A stretch of 64,000 bases of DNA from Vibrio sp. ES.051 (GTDB lineage Bacteria > Pseudomonadota > Gammaproteobacteria > Enterobacterales > Vibrionaceae): positions 620,001 through 684,000 of the forward strand of contig NZ_PDJL01000003.1 in assembly GCF_002563795.1 (NCBI RefSeq), given 5' to 3'. The first letter of the stretch is position 1; every line of letters begins with the position of its first letter. Made by a program: the position numbers and the translations under genes. This document shows positions 44,326 through 52,195 of the stretch, in pieces. Under the pieces are notes generated by a model that was not told the origin of the DNA, made no database searches, and saw nothing but the letters and a program-made list of their open reading frames with translations.

Positions 44326-44348
44326 AAAGCCAGCTTAGTGCTGGCTTT
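44326..44348 (-). terminator. Terminator of the small membrane protein gene
   Basis: AAAGCCAGC / GCTGGCTTT, a 9-base perfect stem with a 5-base loop. On the minus strand it is followed by TTTTGTGTTTTT. It lies 51 bases after the small gene's stop, marking a real transcription unit. Confidence 0.88.
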
Positions 44349-44398
44349 ATTTTGGCTTTCATTTCTAAAATGTTAAGAAAAGTATGTAAAATGAAAGT

Positions 44399-44473
44399 TT
44401 ACTGTTTTGCCATCTCTTTTTTCACCATCACTGCAGCAGCGACGATGAATGTGATGATTAGACCGAGCTCCAT
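44399..44473 (-). CDS. Predicted 24-residue membrane protein
   Basis: A short gene encoding MELGLIITFIVAAAVMVKKE then MAKQ. Residues 4-17 form a hydrophobic helix followed by a Lys-Lys/Glu/Lys tail, the pattern of single-pass small membrane proteins with the C-terminus inside. GGGGTAG is 3-4 bases before the ATG. It has its own terminator downstream, a leader of more than 100 bases with a GACTC/GAGTC hairpin (44505-44521), and galE's terminator upstream, so it is an independent unit. I recognise no named homologue. It is far shorter than automatic gene callers accept. Confidence 0.62.
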   Translation of the reverse strand: MELGLIITFIVAAAVMVKKEMAKQ

Positions 44474-44504
44474 GAACTACCCCAATAGTTATGAGAAAAT
44501 TTAC

Positions 44505-44521
44505 GACTCAAATTAAGAGTC
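44505..44521 (-). other. Hairpin in leader of the small membrane protein gene
   Basis: GACTC and GAGTC pair around AAATTAA, 32 bases before the small gene's start. A TTAAAATATG stretch just upstream on the minus strand could be a -10 region. Confidence 0.35.
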
Positions 44522-44595
44522 ATACATATTTTAACAGCTCTATATATAGTTGCTACCTTTTAACCACTAATTTAGGTTTTTTCCCGATTTAGATC

Positions 44596-44623
44596 AAAAA
44601 AGACGCAGCAACGCGTCTTTTTT
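44596..44623 (-). terminator. Terminator after galE
   Basis: AAAAAAGACGC / GCGTCTTTTTT, an 11-base perfect stem with a 6-base loop and T/A tracts on both sides; 23 bases after the galE stop. Confidence 0.93.
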
Positions 44624-44646
44624 TGTTATTAATATGTAAATTCCGA

Positions 44647-45663
44647 TTAAGCACTTGGATAACCTTGGGGGTTATTTAATTGCCAACGCCATGTATCTCG
44701 CGTCATTTCTTCAAGAGTGCGTGATGCTTCCCAGCCTAACTCATTCATTGCTTTCGACGGGTCAGCCCAACACTCTGCAATGTCTCCAGGACGGCGTTCT
44801 ACCAATTGATACGGAATATTTTTACCACTCGCTCTTTCAAAGGCTTTCACCATTTCAAGAACACTGTAGCCATTACCTGTACCAAGGTTATAGATATGAA
44901 GGCCGGCTTTGCTACCTACCTGTTTCAGCGCCGCCACGTGGCCGTCAGATAAGTCCATCACATGGATATAATCACGTACGCCAGTACCATCTTTCGTTGG
45001 GTAATCGCTACCAAAGACAGAAAGGAATTCACGACGCCCTACCGCGACCTGAGAAATAAATGGCATTAAGTTATTTGGAATACCTTGAGGGTCTTCACCT
45101 AGATCACCTGTTGGGTGTGAACCGACAGGATTGAAATAGCGAAGCAATGTAATACTCCAATCTGGATTTGCTTTTTGAAAATCAGTTAAACACTCTTCCA
45201 CCATCAACTTGCTGCGACCATAAGGATTAGTCGCGCTGGTAGGAAAGTCTTCTGTGATGGGAACGGTGGCAGGATCTCCGTACACTGTTGCTGAAGAGCT
45301 GAATACTAACGATTTCACACCAGCTTCACGCATCGCATCAACTAATACAAGTGTGCCATTTACGTTATTATCATAATATTCTAGTGGCTTAGCTACGGAT
45401 TCACCTACAGCTTTTAGGCCTGCAAAATGGATAACGGCTTCAATATCGTATGATGTGAGTGCATCAACCATGGCTGATTTATCTCGAATATCCGCTTGAA
45501 TGAATGCCGGCTTAACACCACATACTTTTTCAATCCGGCTCAATACGGTTGATTTACTGTTGTACAGGTTATCTAGAATAACGGGAGTCATTCCTGCTTC
45601 GATCATTTGAATGCAAGTATGGCTACCGATATAGCCCATACCTCCCGTAACAAGTACTTTCAT
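44647..45663 (-). CDS. galE: UDP-glucose 4-epimerase
   Basis: An NAD-dependent SDR enzyme interconverting UDP-glucose and UDP-galactose, feeding galactose use and surface polysaccharide. It is 338 residues (E. coli 338). The N-terminal GGMGYIGSHT Rossmann motif, the catalytic YGRSK (Tyr/Lys), and DYIHVMDLSDGHVAALK are diagnostic. It stands apart from galKTM. The GGDEF gene ends 54 bases upstream on the same strand, so readthrough is possible. Confidence 0.96.
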   Translation of the reverse strand: MKVLVTGGMGYIGSHTCIQMIEAGMTPVILDNLYNSKSTVLSRIEKVCGVKPAFIQADIRDKSAMVDALTSYDIEAVIHFAGLKAVGESVAKPLEYYDNNVNGTLVLVDAMREAGVKSLVFSSSATVYGDPATVPITEDFPTSATNPYGRSKLMVEECLTDFQKANPDWSITLLRYFNPVGSHPTGDLGEDPQGIPNNLMPFISQVAVGRREFLSVFGSDYPTKDGTGVRDYIHVMDLSDGHVAALKQVGSKAGLHIYNLGTGNGYSVLEMVKAFERASGKNIPYQLVERRPGDIAECWADPSKAMNELGWEASRTLEEMTRDTWRWQLNNPQGYPSA

Positions 45664-45717
45664 TTTATAATTCCTTTTGACGCGAATCGGTTTAGTCTAA
45701 AGCTTTAGTGCTATGAT

Positions 45718-47676
45718 TTAAACGGTCTCCTGTAATTCACATCCTATCAATATTGCTTGCCCTTTTCCGGCTTTCTTTGCTTGATACATTGCAGTATCTG
45801 CGCTTTTCAAAATTCGCGTTGCGTCCCGTTCATTAACACCCACTAATTTGACACCAATACTGACACCCACTCTAAGGTCGTTGTCTTTGTATTCTATTAG
45901 CGCGCATACATTATCTAATAACTGTTCTGCGATCCGAGTAACCACTTTTTGGTTGGCAGGGTTCACCAACATAACAAACTCATCCCCAGAAAGTCTTGCG
46001 ATTAAATCACTGTGCCTTGTTGCTGATGTCAGACGTTCCGCTACTTTTTTCAGAACTTCGTCACCGGCATCGTGCCCGTAGGTGTCGTTCACCTCTTTAA
46101 AACCATCTAAATCAAGATAAAGCACCGCGAATTCATCACGCAAGTACCCTGATCTTTGCACCAATTTTTCTAGCTGCAAATGAAATTTCGAACGATTGGC
46201 TAATCCTGTGAGCGCATCATGATGAGCTAAGTATTCTAAACGCTCCATCTCTTTTGCGCCGGAGAGATCGGTAAGCATAATGACAAGATCATAAAATCCG
46301 TGATCTTCACATTTAACGATGCGATTTACCTTTGCAAACATTGGTACCAATTGACCTAGTTGGTTTTGCTCTATGACTTCCCCTTGCCAGACGCCGTAGT
46401 TTTCGATCGACTCAATGATATTTGGCATCATTTCCTGCAATTTGCGCCATTTTAGTGTTTGAATGAAAGATTTTCCTACAAGTTGATCAGCCTCTAGCCC
46501 TACCAGCTTGGTCACTGCGGGGTTTACCATTGTAATGACTCCACGATGATTAAGCACAACCAAGCCATCTTGACTACTCTCAAAAACACGACCAGCAACA
46601 CGCTGCCTGTTCATCGCTTCTTCAATTTCAGTAATATCTTGAATAGAGAATAGTAGATAGCCATGACTGGAGAAACGACGACTCGTTAAACTTAACTGTT
46701 GCTGATTATCGATATTTTGCAGATGAATATCATCACACTCTAACCCTCGGCTGAGTATTTGGCTCAATTCATTTGGTGTCTTGGTTTTAATCAAGTCACG
46801 AATGCTTGCGTGTTCAAGTTCTTTTGGTTTTTTTTGAAATATTTGATGAGTTGCAGTGTTGCAATAAATAATACAGCCAAGATTGTCAGTAATTACCAAT
46901 GCCTGCTGAACCGACTCTAGCACCCCTTCAAAAAACGCCTTTTTTTGTTCGAGTGTTTCCAGCGAGTACTGACGTTGCTTCTCTCGTTTTTTCAACAGAT
47001 TCATCATTCGGTTAAAAGAATGCGCGAGATCACCCATTTCGTCTTTGGAGTAATAACGAACTTCAACATGGGTAGTTTGTCCATTCGTGAGATTGTCTAT
47101 ACCGCACTTTAGCTCAAGTATGGGTTTTAGGATAAGTCGCTCAATACTGATGTAAAAAATCGCACCACCAGCGACAAGCAGGAAAAAGAGTATTATACCG
47201 TCTTGCTGTAGAGACTGATGTGCATCAAAAATTGGTTGGTGCGACAGCGTGACTTTTATGGTCCCGATTACATGGCCGTCATGAACAATAGGTTCTAATA
47301 CATATAGAAACTTAGCGAACAGCGCATAGCCTAATGCAGGTAATTGACTTAGTTCATTTTGGTTTGGAACTGGCGCTGAAAGATCGCGTTCTTCTAAGAC
47401 AACAAAGGGTTGGTCATCTTGGTCGTATAACTTTACTCGAGCGACATTGGGTTGTGTTAAAAAACCGGCAAGAATTGTTTGGGCTTTTTGCTTGTTCTTT
47501 GTTGTAAGCGCATCTTTAATTGAGAAAGAAACGTTGTTAATCCAATTTTTGGTCTGTTCAACCAATTCATGCTTTGATGATTGGTATGCAGTATACGAAG
47601 TGTAACCTTTTGAGATAACAAAGATAGTCGTGATAAATACCAGAATCGGCAAGATAAGCTTTGCTCGTAATGACAT
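45718..47676 (-). CDS. Membrane PAS-GGDEF diguanylate cyclase
   Basis: A 652-residue c-di-GMP synthase candidate. Transmembrane 1 is about residues 8-28, a periplasmic sensor about 29-155, transmembrane 2 about 157-178, HAMP about 180-232, two PAS domains about 245-345 and 365-480, and GGDEF about 485-645. The active-site loop reads SGDEF (563-567), an accepted variant. The inhibitory I-site RHSD lies exactly five residues before it, so product feedback is likely intact. Sensor ligand unknown. Monocistronic or weakly linked to galE. Confidence 0.92.
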   Translation of the reverse strand: MSLRAKLILPILVFITTIFVISKGYTSYTAYQSSKHELVEQTKNWINNVSFSIKDALTTKNKQKAQTILAGFLTQPNVARVKLYDQDDQPFVVLEERDLSAPVPNQNELSQLPALGYALFAKFLYVLEPIVHDGHVIGTIKVTLSHQPIFDAHQSLQQDGIILFFLLVAGGAIFYISIERLILKPILELKCGIDNLTNGQTTHVEVRYYSKDEMGDLAHSFNRMMNLLKKREKQRQYSLETLEQKKAFFEGVLESVQQALVITDNLGCIIYCNTATHQIFQKKPKELEHASIRDLIKTKTPNELSQILSRGLECDDIHLQNIDNQQQLSLTSRRFSSHGYLLFSIQDITEIEEAMNRQRVAGRVFESSQDGLVVLNHRGVITMVNPAVTKLVGLEADQLVGKSFIQTLKWRKLQEMMPNIIESIENYGVWQGEVIEQNQLGQLVPMFAKVNRIVKCEDHGFYDLVIMLTDLSGAKEMERLEYLAHHDALTGLANRSKFHLQLEKLVQRSGYLRDEFAVLYLDLDGFKEVNDTYGHDAGDEVLKKVAERLTSATRHSDLIARLSGDEFVMLVNPANQKVVTRIAEQLLDNVCALIEYKDNDLRVGVSIGVKLVGVNERDATRILKSADTAMYQAKKAGKGQAILIGCELQETV

Positions 47677-47993
47677 ATATATTCCTGTCGGAAGACAACA
47701 ACCAAATCACAGACATGTGATTGTGCAACCTATCACCCATTAAGGGTGGGAAGATTAACACGATGTTAAAATAAAATAACTTTAGATTCTCAAAAATGGG
47801 ATTAAAACTGAACGAAATATCTTAAAGTTCGGACCAATTCAAAGAGCACTTCGATCTTTCTAGGCTCAGTGATCTTGTTCGCCGCACATTTGGCACTCAA
47901 CCTCACTCTCATCCTGGAAGAATGAACTAAGTCACTGAACCGGGATGCATTTTCCTGCATCGTGAAATAATAGCCTGTACAAAAAAGAAGCGT
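47677..47993. other. Intergenic stretch upstream of GGDEF gene and pxpA
   Basis: 317 bases between divergent genes, so it should hold both promoters. The only structure seen is AATCACA/TGTGATT (47705-47722), a 7-base inverted repeat with a 4-base centre. No gene is supported; open frames here look like chance. Confidence 0.55.
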
Positions 47994-48749
47994 ATGACAT
48001 TGAATAAACAGCAACTTACACTAAATTGTGATATGGGTGAGAGCTTTGGCTATTGGTCAATGGGCGCGGATGAAGACGTGATGCCTCATATCGATATGGC
48101 CAATATTGCTTGCGGATTTCACGCATCCGACCCTAATGTGATGCATGACACCATCACCCTTGCCAACGACCACGATGTTGATATTGGTGCTCATCCCAGT
48201 TATGCCGACCTTCAAGGGTTTGGTCGGCGTAGTATCAACATGACGGGTGATGAAATTACCAATATGGTCATCTATCAAGTTGGAGCACTTCAAGCCCTTT
48301 GTCGAGCGCAATGCACTGATATTCGCTACATTAAGCCTCATGGCGCGTTGTATAACGACATGATGAAAAGTGATGCAATACTGCGAGCGGTAGTTAAAGC
48401 TGCTGCCCTTTTTAAAGTACCTCTCATGATCCTTGCCTCACAAGAAAATGAAAAGTACCTAGAAATCGCGGATGATTTCGACGTCCCTTTATTGTTTGAA
48501 GTCTTTGCCGACAGGCAGTACCAAGACGATGGGATGCTCACGCCAAGAACACAACCAAATGCAGTATTAACAGCTGAACATGCCATACTTGAACAAGTAC
48601 GTTCCCTCGCTGACTCTGGCCGAGTAAAAGCGGCATCAGGTAGTTATATTTCACTGGAGGCTGATACGATTTGTGTTCATGGCGATAACAAGGAGTCAGT
48701 CATCTTAATCCAGAAGATCCGCCAGAGTTTGTATGCAGGAGGGAATTAA
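47994..48749 (+). CDS. pxpA: 5-oxoprolinase subunit A (LamB/YcsF family)
   Basis: Part of the ATP-dependent prokaryotic 5-oxoprolinase PxpABC, which opens 5-oxoproline to glutamate. It is 251 residues. The N-terminal LNCDMGESFG is diagnostic of LamB/YcsF; AHPSYADLQGFGRR and IKPHGALYN are conserved metal/active-site stretches. The stop overlaps the pxpB start by one base, and pxpB overlaps pxpC by four bases, so the three subunits are made together. Confidence 0.94.
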   Translation: MTLNKQQLTLNCDMGESFGYWSMGADEDVMPHIDMANIACGFHASDPNVMHDTITLANDHDVDIGAHPSYADLQGFGRRSINMTGDEITNMVIYQVGALQALCRAQCTDIRYIKPHGALYNDMMKSDAILRAVVKAAALFKVPLMILASQENEKYLEIADDFDVPLLFEVFADRQYQDDGMLTPRTQPNAVLTAEHAILEQVRSLADSGRVKAASGSYISLEADTICVHGDNKESVILIQKIRQSLYAGGN

Positions 48750-49432
48750 TGCATCAAAAACGATTTAGTATATCTTGGGTTTCCGAATGTAGTCTCTTGG
48801 TCAAGTTCGACGAACGTATTTCTGAAAAAGAAGTGGGTGAATTAGCTCGTAAAATAAAAAACATTTTGGCCAAGGTCATTATGAACGTGATTCCTTCCTA
48901 CCAAACTATATTAATCGATTACCTTCCCTTCAGAATAAGTGAATCACAATTGATGAATGAATTGCACCAACTCATCGAGCAATTCGATACCCCATCATCA
49001 AACCTCGTTCAACCAAACCAAATTAACATTCCTGTCTATTACTCTGAAGAAACTGCACTGGACTTATCGCGCTTTCAAAGCCAAGAGCTATCTCTAGAGT
49101 TGCTTATCGCATTACACACTCAAGCGGTTTATACCGTTTCAGCGATTGGTTTTGCTCCCGGTTTTGCATTCCTTTCGAATGTCGACAATCAGCTATACAT
49201 GCCAAGGCTTGAAACACCAAGAACTCACGTCCCAGCTGGCAGTGTAGGTATTGCAGACAACAAGACGGCAGTATACCCGTCAGATAGCCCTGGTGGATGG
49301 AATATTATAGGAAGAAGCCCGACGTCTCTTTTTTCTGACATTCCACCTTTTATACCATTCGAAGTGGGTGACAATGTCACGTTTTATTCCATTTCGAAAG
49401 AGGAGTTTATCAAGTTAGGAGGCGCATTATGA
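48749..49432 (+). CDS. pxpB: 5-oxoprolinase subunit B (KipI-like)
   Basis: A 227-residue subunit of the KipI/allophanate-hydrolase subunit-1 family. The conserved GFAPGFAFLSNVD and LETPRTHVPAGSVGIADNKT, SPGGWNIIGRSP are visible. It starts in the last base of the pxpA stop and overlaps pxpC. In Bacillus the same family regulates sporulation kinase; in Vibrio the operon context points to 5-oxoproline metabolism. Confidence 0.93.
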   Translation: MHQKRFSISWVSECSLLVKFDERISEKEVGELARKIKNILAKVIMNVIPSYQTILIDYLPFRISESQLMNELHQLIEQFDTPSSNLVQPNQINIPVYYSEETALDLSRFQSQELSLELLIALHTQAVYTVSAIGFAPGFAFLSNVDNQLYMPRLETPRTHVPAGSVGIADNKTAVYPSDSPGGWNIIGRSPTSLFSDIPPFIPFEVGDNVTFYSISKEEFIKLGGAL

Positions 49433-50364
49433 GTTATGCCGGATTATTGGTAGAGAAGCCAGGACCACTCTCACTGATTCAAGACTTTGGTCGTTTTGGC
49501 TTAGGGCATATTGGAGTGACTCAAGGGGGCCCGGTCGATGATTTTGCTTATAGTTGGTCCAACTACCTTCTCGGTAATGCTGTTAACTGTGCTGCCATTG
49601 AAATTACTTTGGGTAATGCGTGTTTTGTTGCTTTACACAACTGCCACCTAGCGATTTGTGGTGGCGATTTGAAGGCAACCGTAAACGGCGACCCCATTTC
49701 TAACTGGTCTGACTTTACGTTAAAAAAAGGACAAAAACTTCATTTCGGAGTAGCACAAAACGGGTTACGTACTTATCTGGCTGTTAAAGGTGGATTTGAT
49801 ATCGCTCAGCACTTAGGAAGTACTTCGACTGTCGTTAGGGAGTCTCTTGGTGGTTACGACTCTAAAGGTGGTGCTCTAAAAGCTGGCGATATTCTGCCCT
49901 TTTTTCCACATAACCTTCCAAAGCATAAACCGAGACAAATGACCTTTCGCTTTAAGCCGGATTACAACTTACCAATCCGTTTGCGAGTCATTGAAAGTTA
50001 TCAAAATGCGGATTTTGACGAAGATGCTCGCCACGCGTTTTACTCGAACGCTTTTACAATCTCTCCAGATTCTAACCGGATGGGTTACCGCCTTGAAGGT
50101 AAGTCAATTAAGTCGCCCTATGATGGGGTGCCGTCTGAAGGTATCGCGTTAGGGTCAATCCAAGTTCCTAGTGATGGAAGCCCAATTGTATTGCTTAATG
50201 ACCATCAAACCATTGGCGGTTATCCTAAATTTGGCTGCGTTGCCCGAATCGATCTGCCAAGGTTAGCGCAAGCCAAGCCAGGGCAAAAAATCAGTTTTGT
50301 AAAAGGCGACAGGAAAAGATTACAAGACGCATGGTGCCAATGGGCTCGGTTTTTTGGTTATTGA
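49429..50364 (+). CDS. pxpC: 5-oxoprolinase subunit C (KipA-like)
   Basis: A 311-residue subunit of the KipA/allophanate-hydrolase subunit-2 family. LIQDFGRFGLGHIGVTQGGPVDDF, GGFDIAQHLGS and PSDGSPIVLLNDHQTIGGYPK are diagnostic. Third gene of pxpABC, overlapping pxpB by four bases. Convergent with the FAD oxidoreductase 40 bases downstream; no clear terminator between them. Confidence 0.93.
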   Translation: MSYAGLLVEKPGPLSLIQDFGRFGLGHIGVTQGGPVDDFAYSWSNYLLGNAVNCAAIEITLGNACFVALHNCHLAICGGDLKATVNGDPISNWSDFTLKKGQKLHFGVAQNGLRTYLAVKGGFDIAQHLGSTSTVVRESLGGYDSKGGALKAGDILPFFPHNLPKHKPRQMTFRFKPDYNLPIRLRVIESYQNADFDEDARHAFYSNAFTISPDSNRMGYRLEGKSIKSPYDGVPSEGIALGSIQVPSDGSPIVLLNDHQTIGGYPKFGCVARIDLPRLAQAKPGQKISFVKGDRKRLQDAWCQWARFFGY

Positions 50365-50404
50365 AAAGCGATAACCGTTTCCCGCCTGAGCCCATAAGTG
50401 AAGT

Positions 50405-51844
50405 TTATATCAACAACCCGTAACGTTCTGCTAACGCTTGTGGATAATCACGTTCCTGGGTCAGTTGGATAGCGTATTGCTCCACTTCTTGCTCTGACCA
50501 ATGAACGGCGATGGGGTGCTGTGATTCAACGTCCTGACTTGGCTTAATATCAAACCAATATTGCAGCATTTTTTGTGCAGCAAGTAGCGTTGATGAGGCT
50601 TTTACAACCTCGATACGAGCGTAGTGATTTTTCTCGAAAGTCACATCCGAAGCCCTTAGTACAGGGTCGGTACCAGGTATTTGCTGAGCACCAAACAGTG
50701 CCTTACCGCCTTTAACCGCCGATTTATAATCAGGGATAAACTGCGCCATGTGCTGGATGGCATTATTGGTTCTTTCTTCTAACACGTCCTCTCGCCAACC
50801 ATTGCGGATCTTAGAAAGTAATGGAACAGGCAATGTAGGTTGAGCAGAAACGTAAGTACTTTCGACTAAACCACCTTCAAATAAAGTAATATCCTTTGTC
50901 ATTCCATGAAGCTGAAAGTAACCATCGCCGTATGGCGTCAATTGTGCCATTCCTTTGTCGGTTCCACGTGGTCCATGAAAGATGACTTCGGGCCATTGTT
51001 GTTGGCAGTCTTTCCACTTGGTTACATAGGCGGCTTTAAACTCGACCAATCTATCGCGTTTTGCACCCACTACATTATCCAAAGACCCCGTTTCGAAGCC
51101 ACACGCGTTAACGAGGTAATCACATGTTAATAAGCCATCAATACCATCACGCTCATAACCAAGTTGCCAACCATTACCCGTCCAGTCGGCTTGCGTGAGT
51201 TTGGATTGAGTAAACACCGAAGCGTTTGGCAAACTCTCTAAGGTTAAATTTGCAATTGCCGCAAGGCGAAACACACTCCAACCATATTCCTGAACGGCTA
51301 CAACTGGATATTTTAATTCCTCGAGGTCCGCATGCTGAGCAAAAGGAATACACCATTCATCAAAGGTTGAAGGTTCCTTTGGTTGCGTACAATTTGCTAA
51401 CGCAATTAACTCTTCTTTGGAGTACAGTTTGTAATACTCACTTGGTTCGCCAAGCACTTTATTTCTCACATCTTGATCAACAAGAGTTTGATAAGCGTTT
51501 TTGATGACTTCTAAGCGAGGAATGAGCGTTGATGGATCACTGCCGTCTGAGTATGGAACCGCAATCATAGTCGGACGAATATTCAGTGAACGTGGATACA
51601 GTCGAACCGTATCAATGGATTGAGCAAGCAAGTCCAAACACTGTTGCTCAGAGATCTCACGGTATAAGTTACCTCCCGCATGCAAGTGACAGATTGGGGG
51701 ACCATTCACCAGGGATGCCCCTTTTTCTATTACAGACACTTTAAATCCCAGCTCCGCAAAGTGAATTGCTGCTGTTGCACCTGCGACACCACCACCGACG
51801 ACGGCGATGTGCTTATCTTTATAATTTGGAAACTCAGACTTCAT
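50405..51844 (-). CDS. FAD-dependent oxidoreductase (DAO-like)
   Basis: A 479-residue flavoprotein of the D-amino-acid oxidase fold. The N-terminal FAD-binding motif is AVVGGGVAGATAAIHFAELG (residues 14-33) followed by an acidic residue in VSVIEK. The middle part (CHLHAGGNLYREIS) and LVNACGFETGSLDNVVG are like other bacterial DAO-family proteins. No signal peptide. Convergent with pxpABC, so a role in amino-acid or 5-oxoproline-related catabolism is possible. I cannot name the substrate. Confidence 0.8.
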   Translation of the reverse strand: MKSEFPNYKDKHIAVVGGGVAGATAAIHFAELGFKVSVIEKGASLVNGPPICHLHAGGNLYREISEQQCLDLLAQSIDTVRLYPRSLNIRPTMIAVPYSDGSDPSTLIPRLEVIKNAYQTLVDQDVRNKVLGEPSEYYKLYSKEELIALANCTQPKEPSTFDEWCIPFAQHADLEELKYPVVAVQEYGWSVFRLAAIANLTLESLPNASVFTQSKLTQADWTGNGWQLGYERDGIDGLLTCDYLVNACGFETGSLDNVVGAKRDRLVEFKAAYVTKWKDCQQQWPEVIFHGPRGTDKGMAQLTPYGDGYFQLHGMTKDITLFEGGLVESTYVSAQPTLPVPLLSKIRNGWREDVLEERTNNAIQHMAQFIPDYKSAVKGGKALFGAQQIPGTDPVLRASDVTFEKNHYARIEVVKASSTLLAAQKMLQYWFDIKPSQDVESQHPIAVHWSEQEVEQYAIQLTQERDYPQALAERYGLLI

Positions 51845-52195
51845 TGCTTCACTAAAAATTTTATAAGGAAAATTCTTTACTAACAGTGGATTCTACTCGT
51901 GTTTGAACTTGAATAAAATCACAAAAAGTTCATGGGTTTGCGAAATAATCCAATAACTTCTCATGGTGTATTCAACAAGAAAAAAATTCCAAAAAAGTAC
52001 TTGACGACATACTTGGGAATAGACTTTTTTTAGCTCGTGTGAATAAGATTTTCACTGTAAGACCCATGGCACAAAGCTTACAGAAACACCCCCCTTTTTA
52101 CCCTTTTTAGTTATCCCAAAAGTTATCCACTGTTTTTGTGGATAACTAAAATAAAGTGTCATCGCATGCCTGTGATTTAATAACATTCATCGCGA
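51845..52195. other. Intergenic stretch with DnaA-box-like inverted repeat
   Basis: 351 bases between two minus-strand genes. Near its right end AGTTATCCAC (52121-52130) and GTGGATAACT (52138-52147) form a perfect 10-base stem with a 7-base loop. The arms contain a perfect DnaA box (TGTGGATAA, 52137-52145), a one-mismatch box (TTATCCACT, 52123-52131), and a weaker TTATCCCAA at 52110-52118. It may simply terminate the permease gene (TTTT follows on the minus strand). The rest holds A/T tracts and no gene. Confidence 0.5.

Noticed and set aside
47705..47722. CRP-type site AATCACA...TGTGATT
   Set aside because: The half-sites are in the reverse order and spacing is wrong for TGTGA-N6-TCACA.
47802..48014. 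70-codon frame between the GGDEF gene and pxpA
   Set aside because: Overlaps the start of pxpA on the other strand, no ribosome site, composition of non-coding DNA.
52105..52147. Replication origin
   Set aside because: Only three DnaA-like boxes, no A/T-rich unwinding region or iterons, and no rctB, dnaA or parAB nearby.
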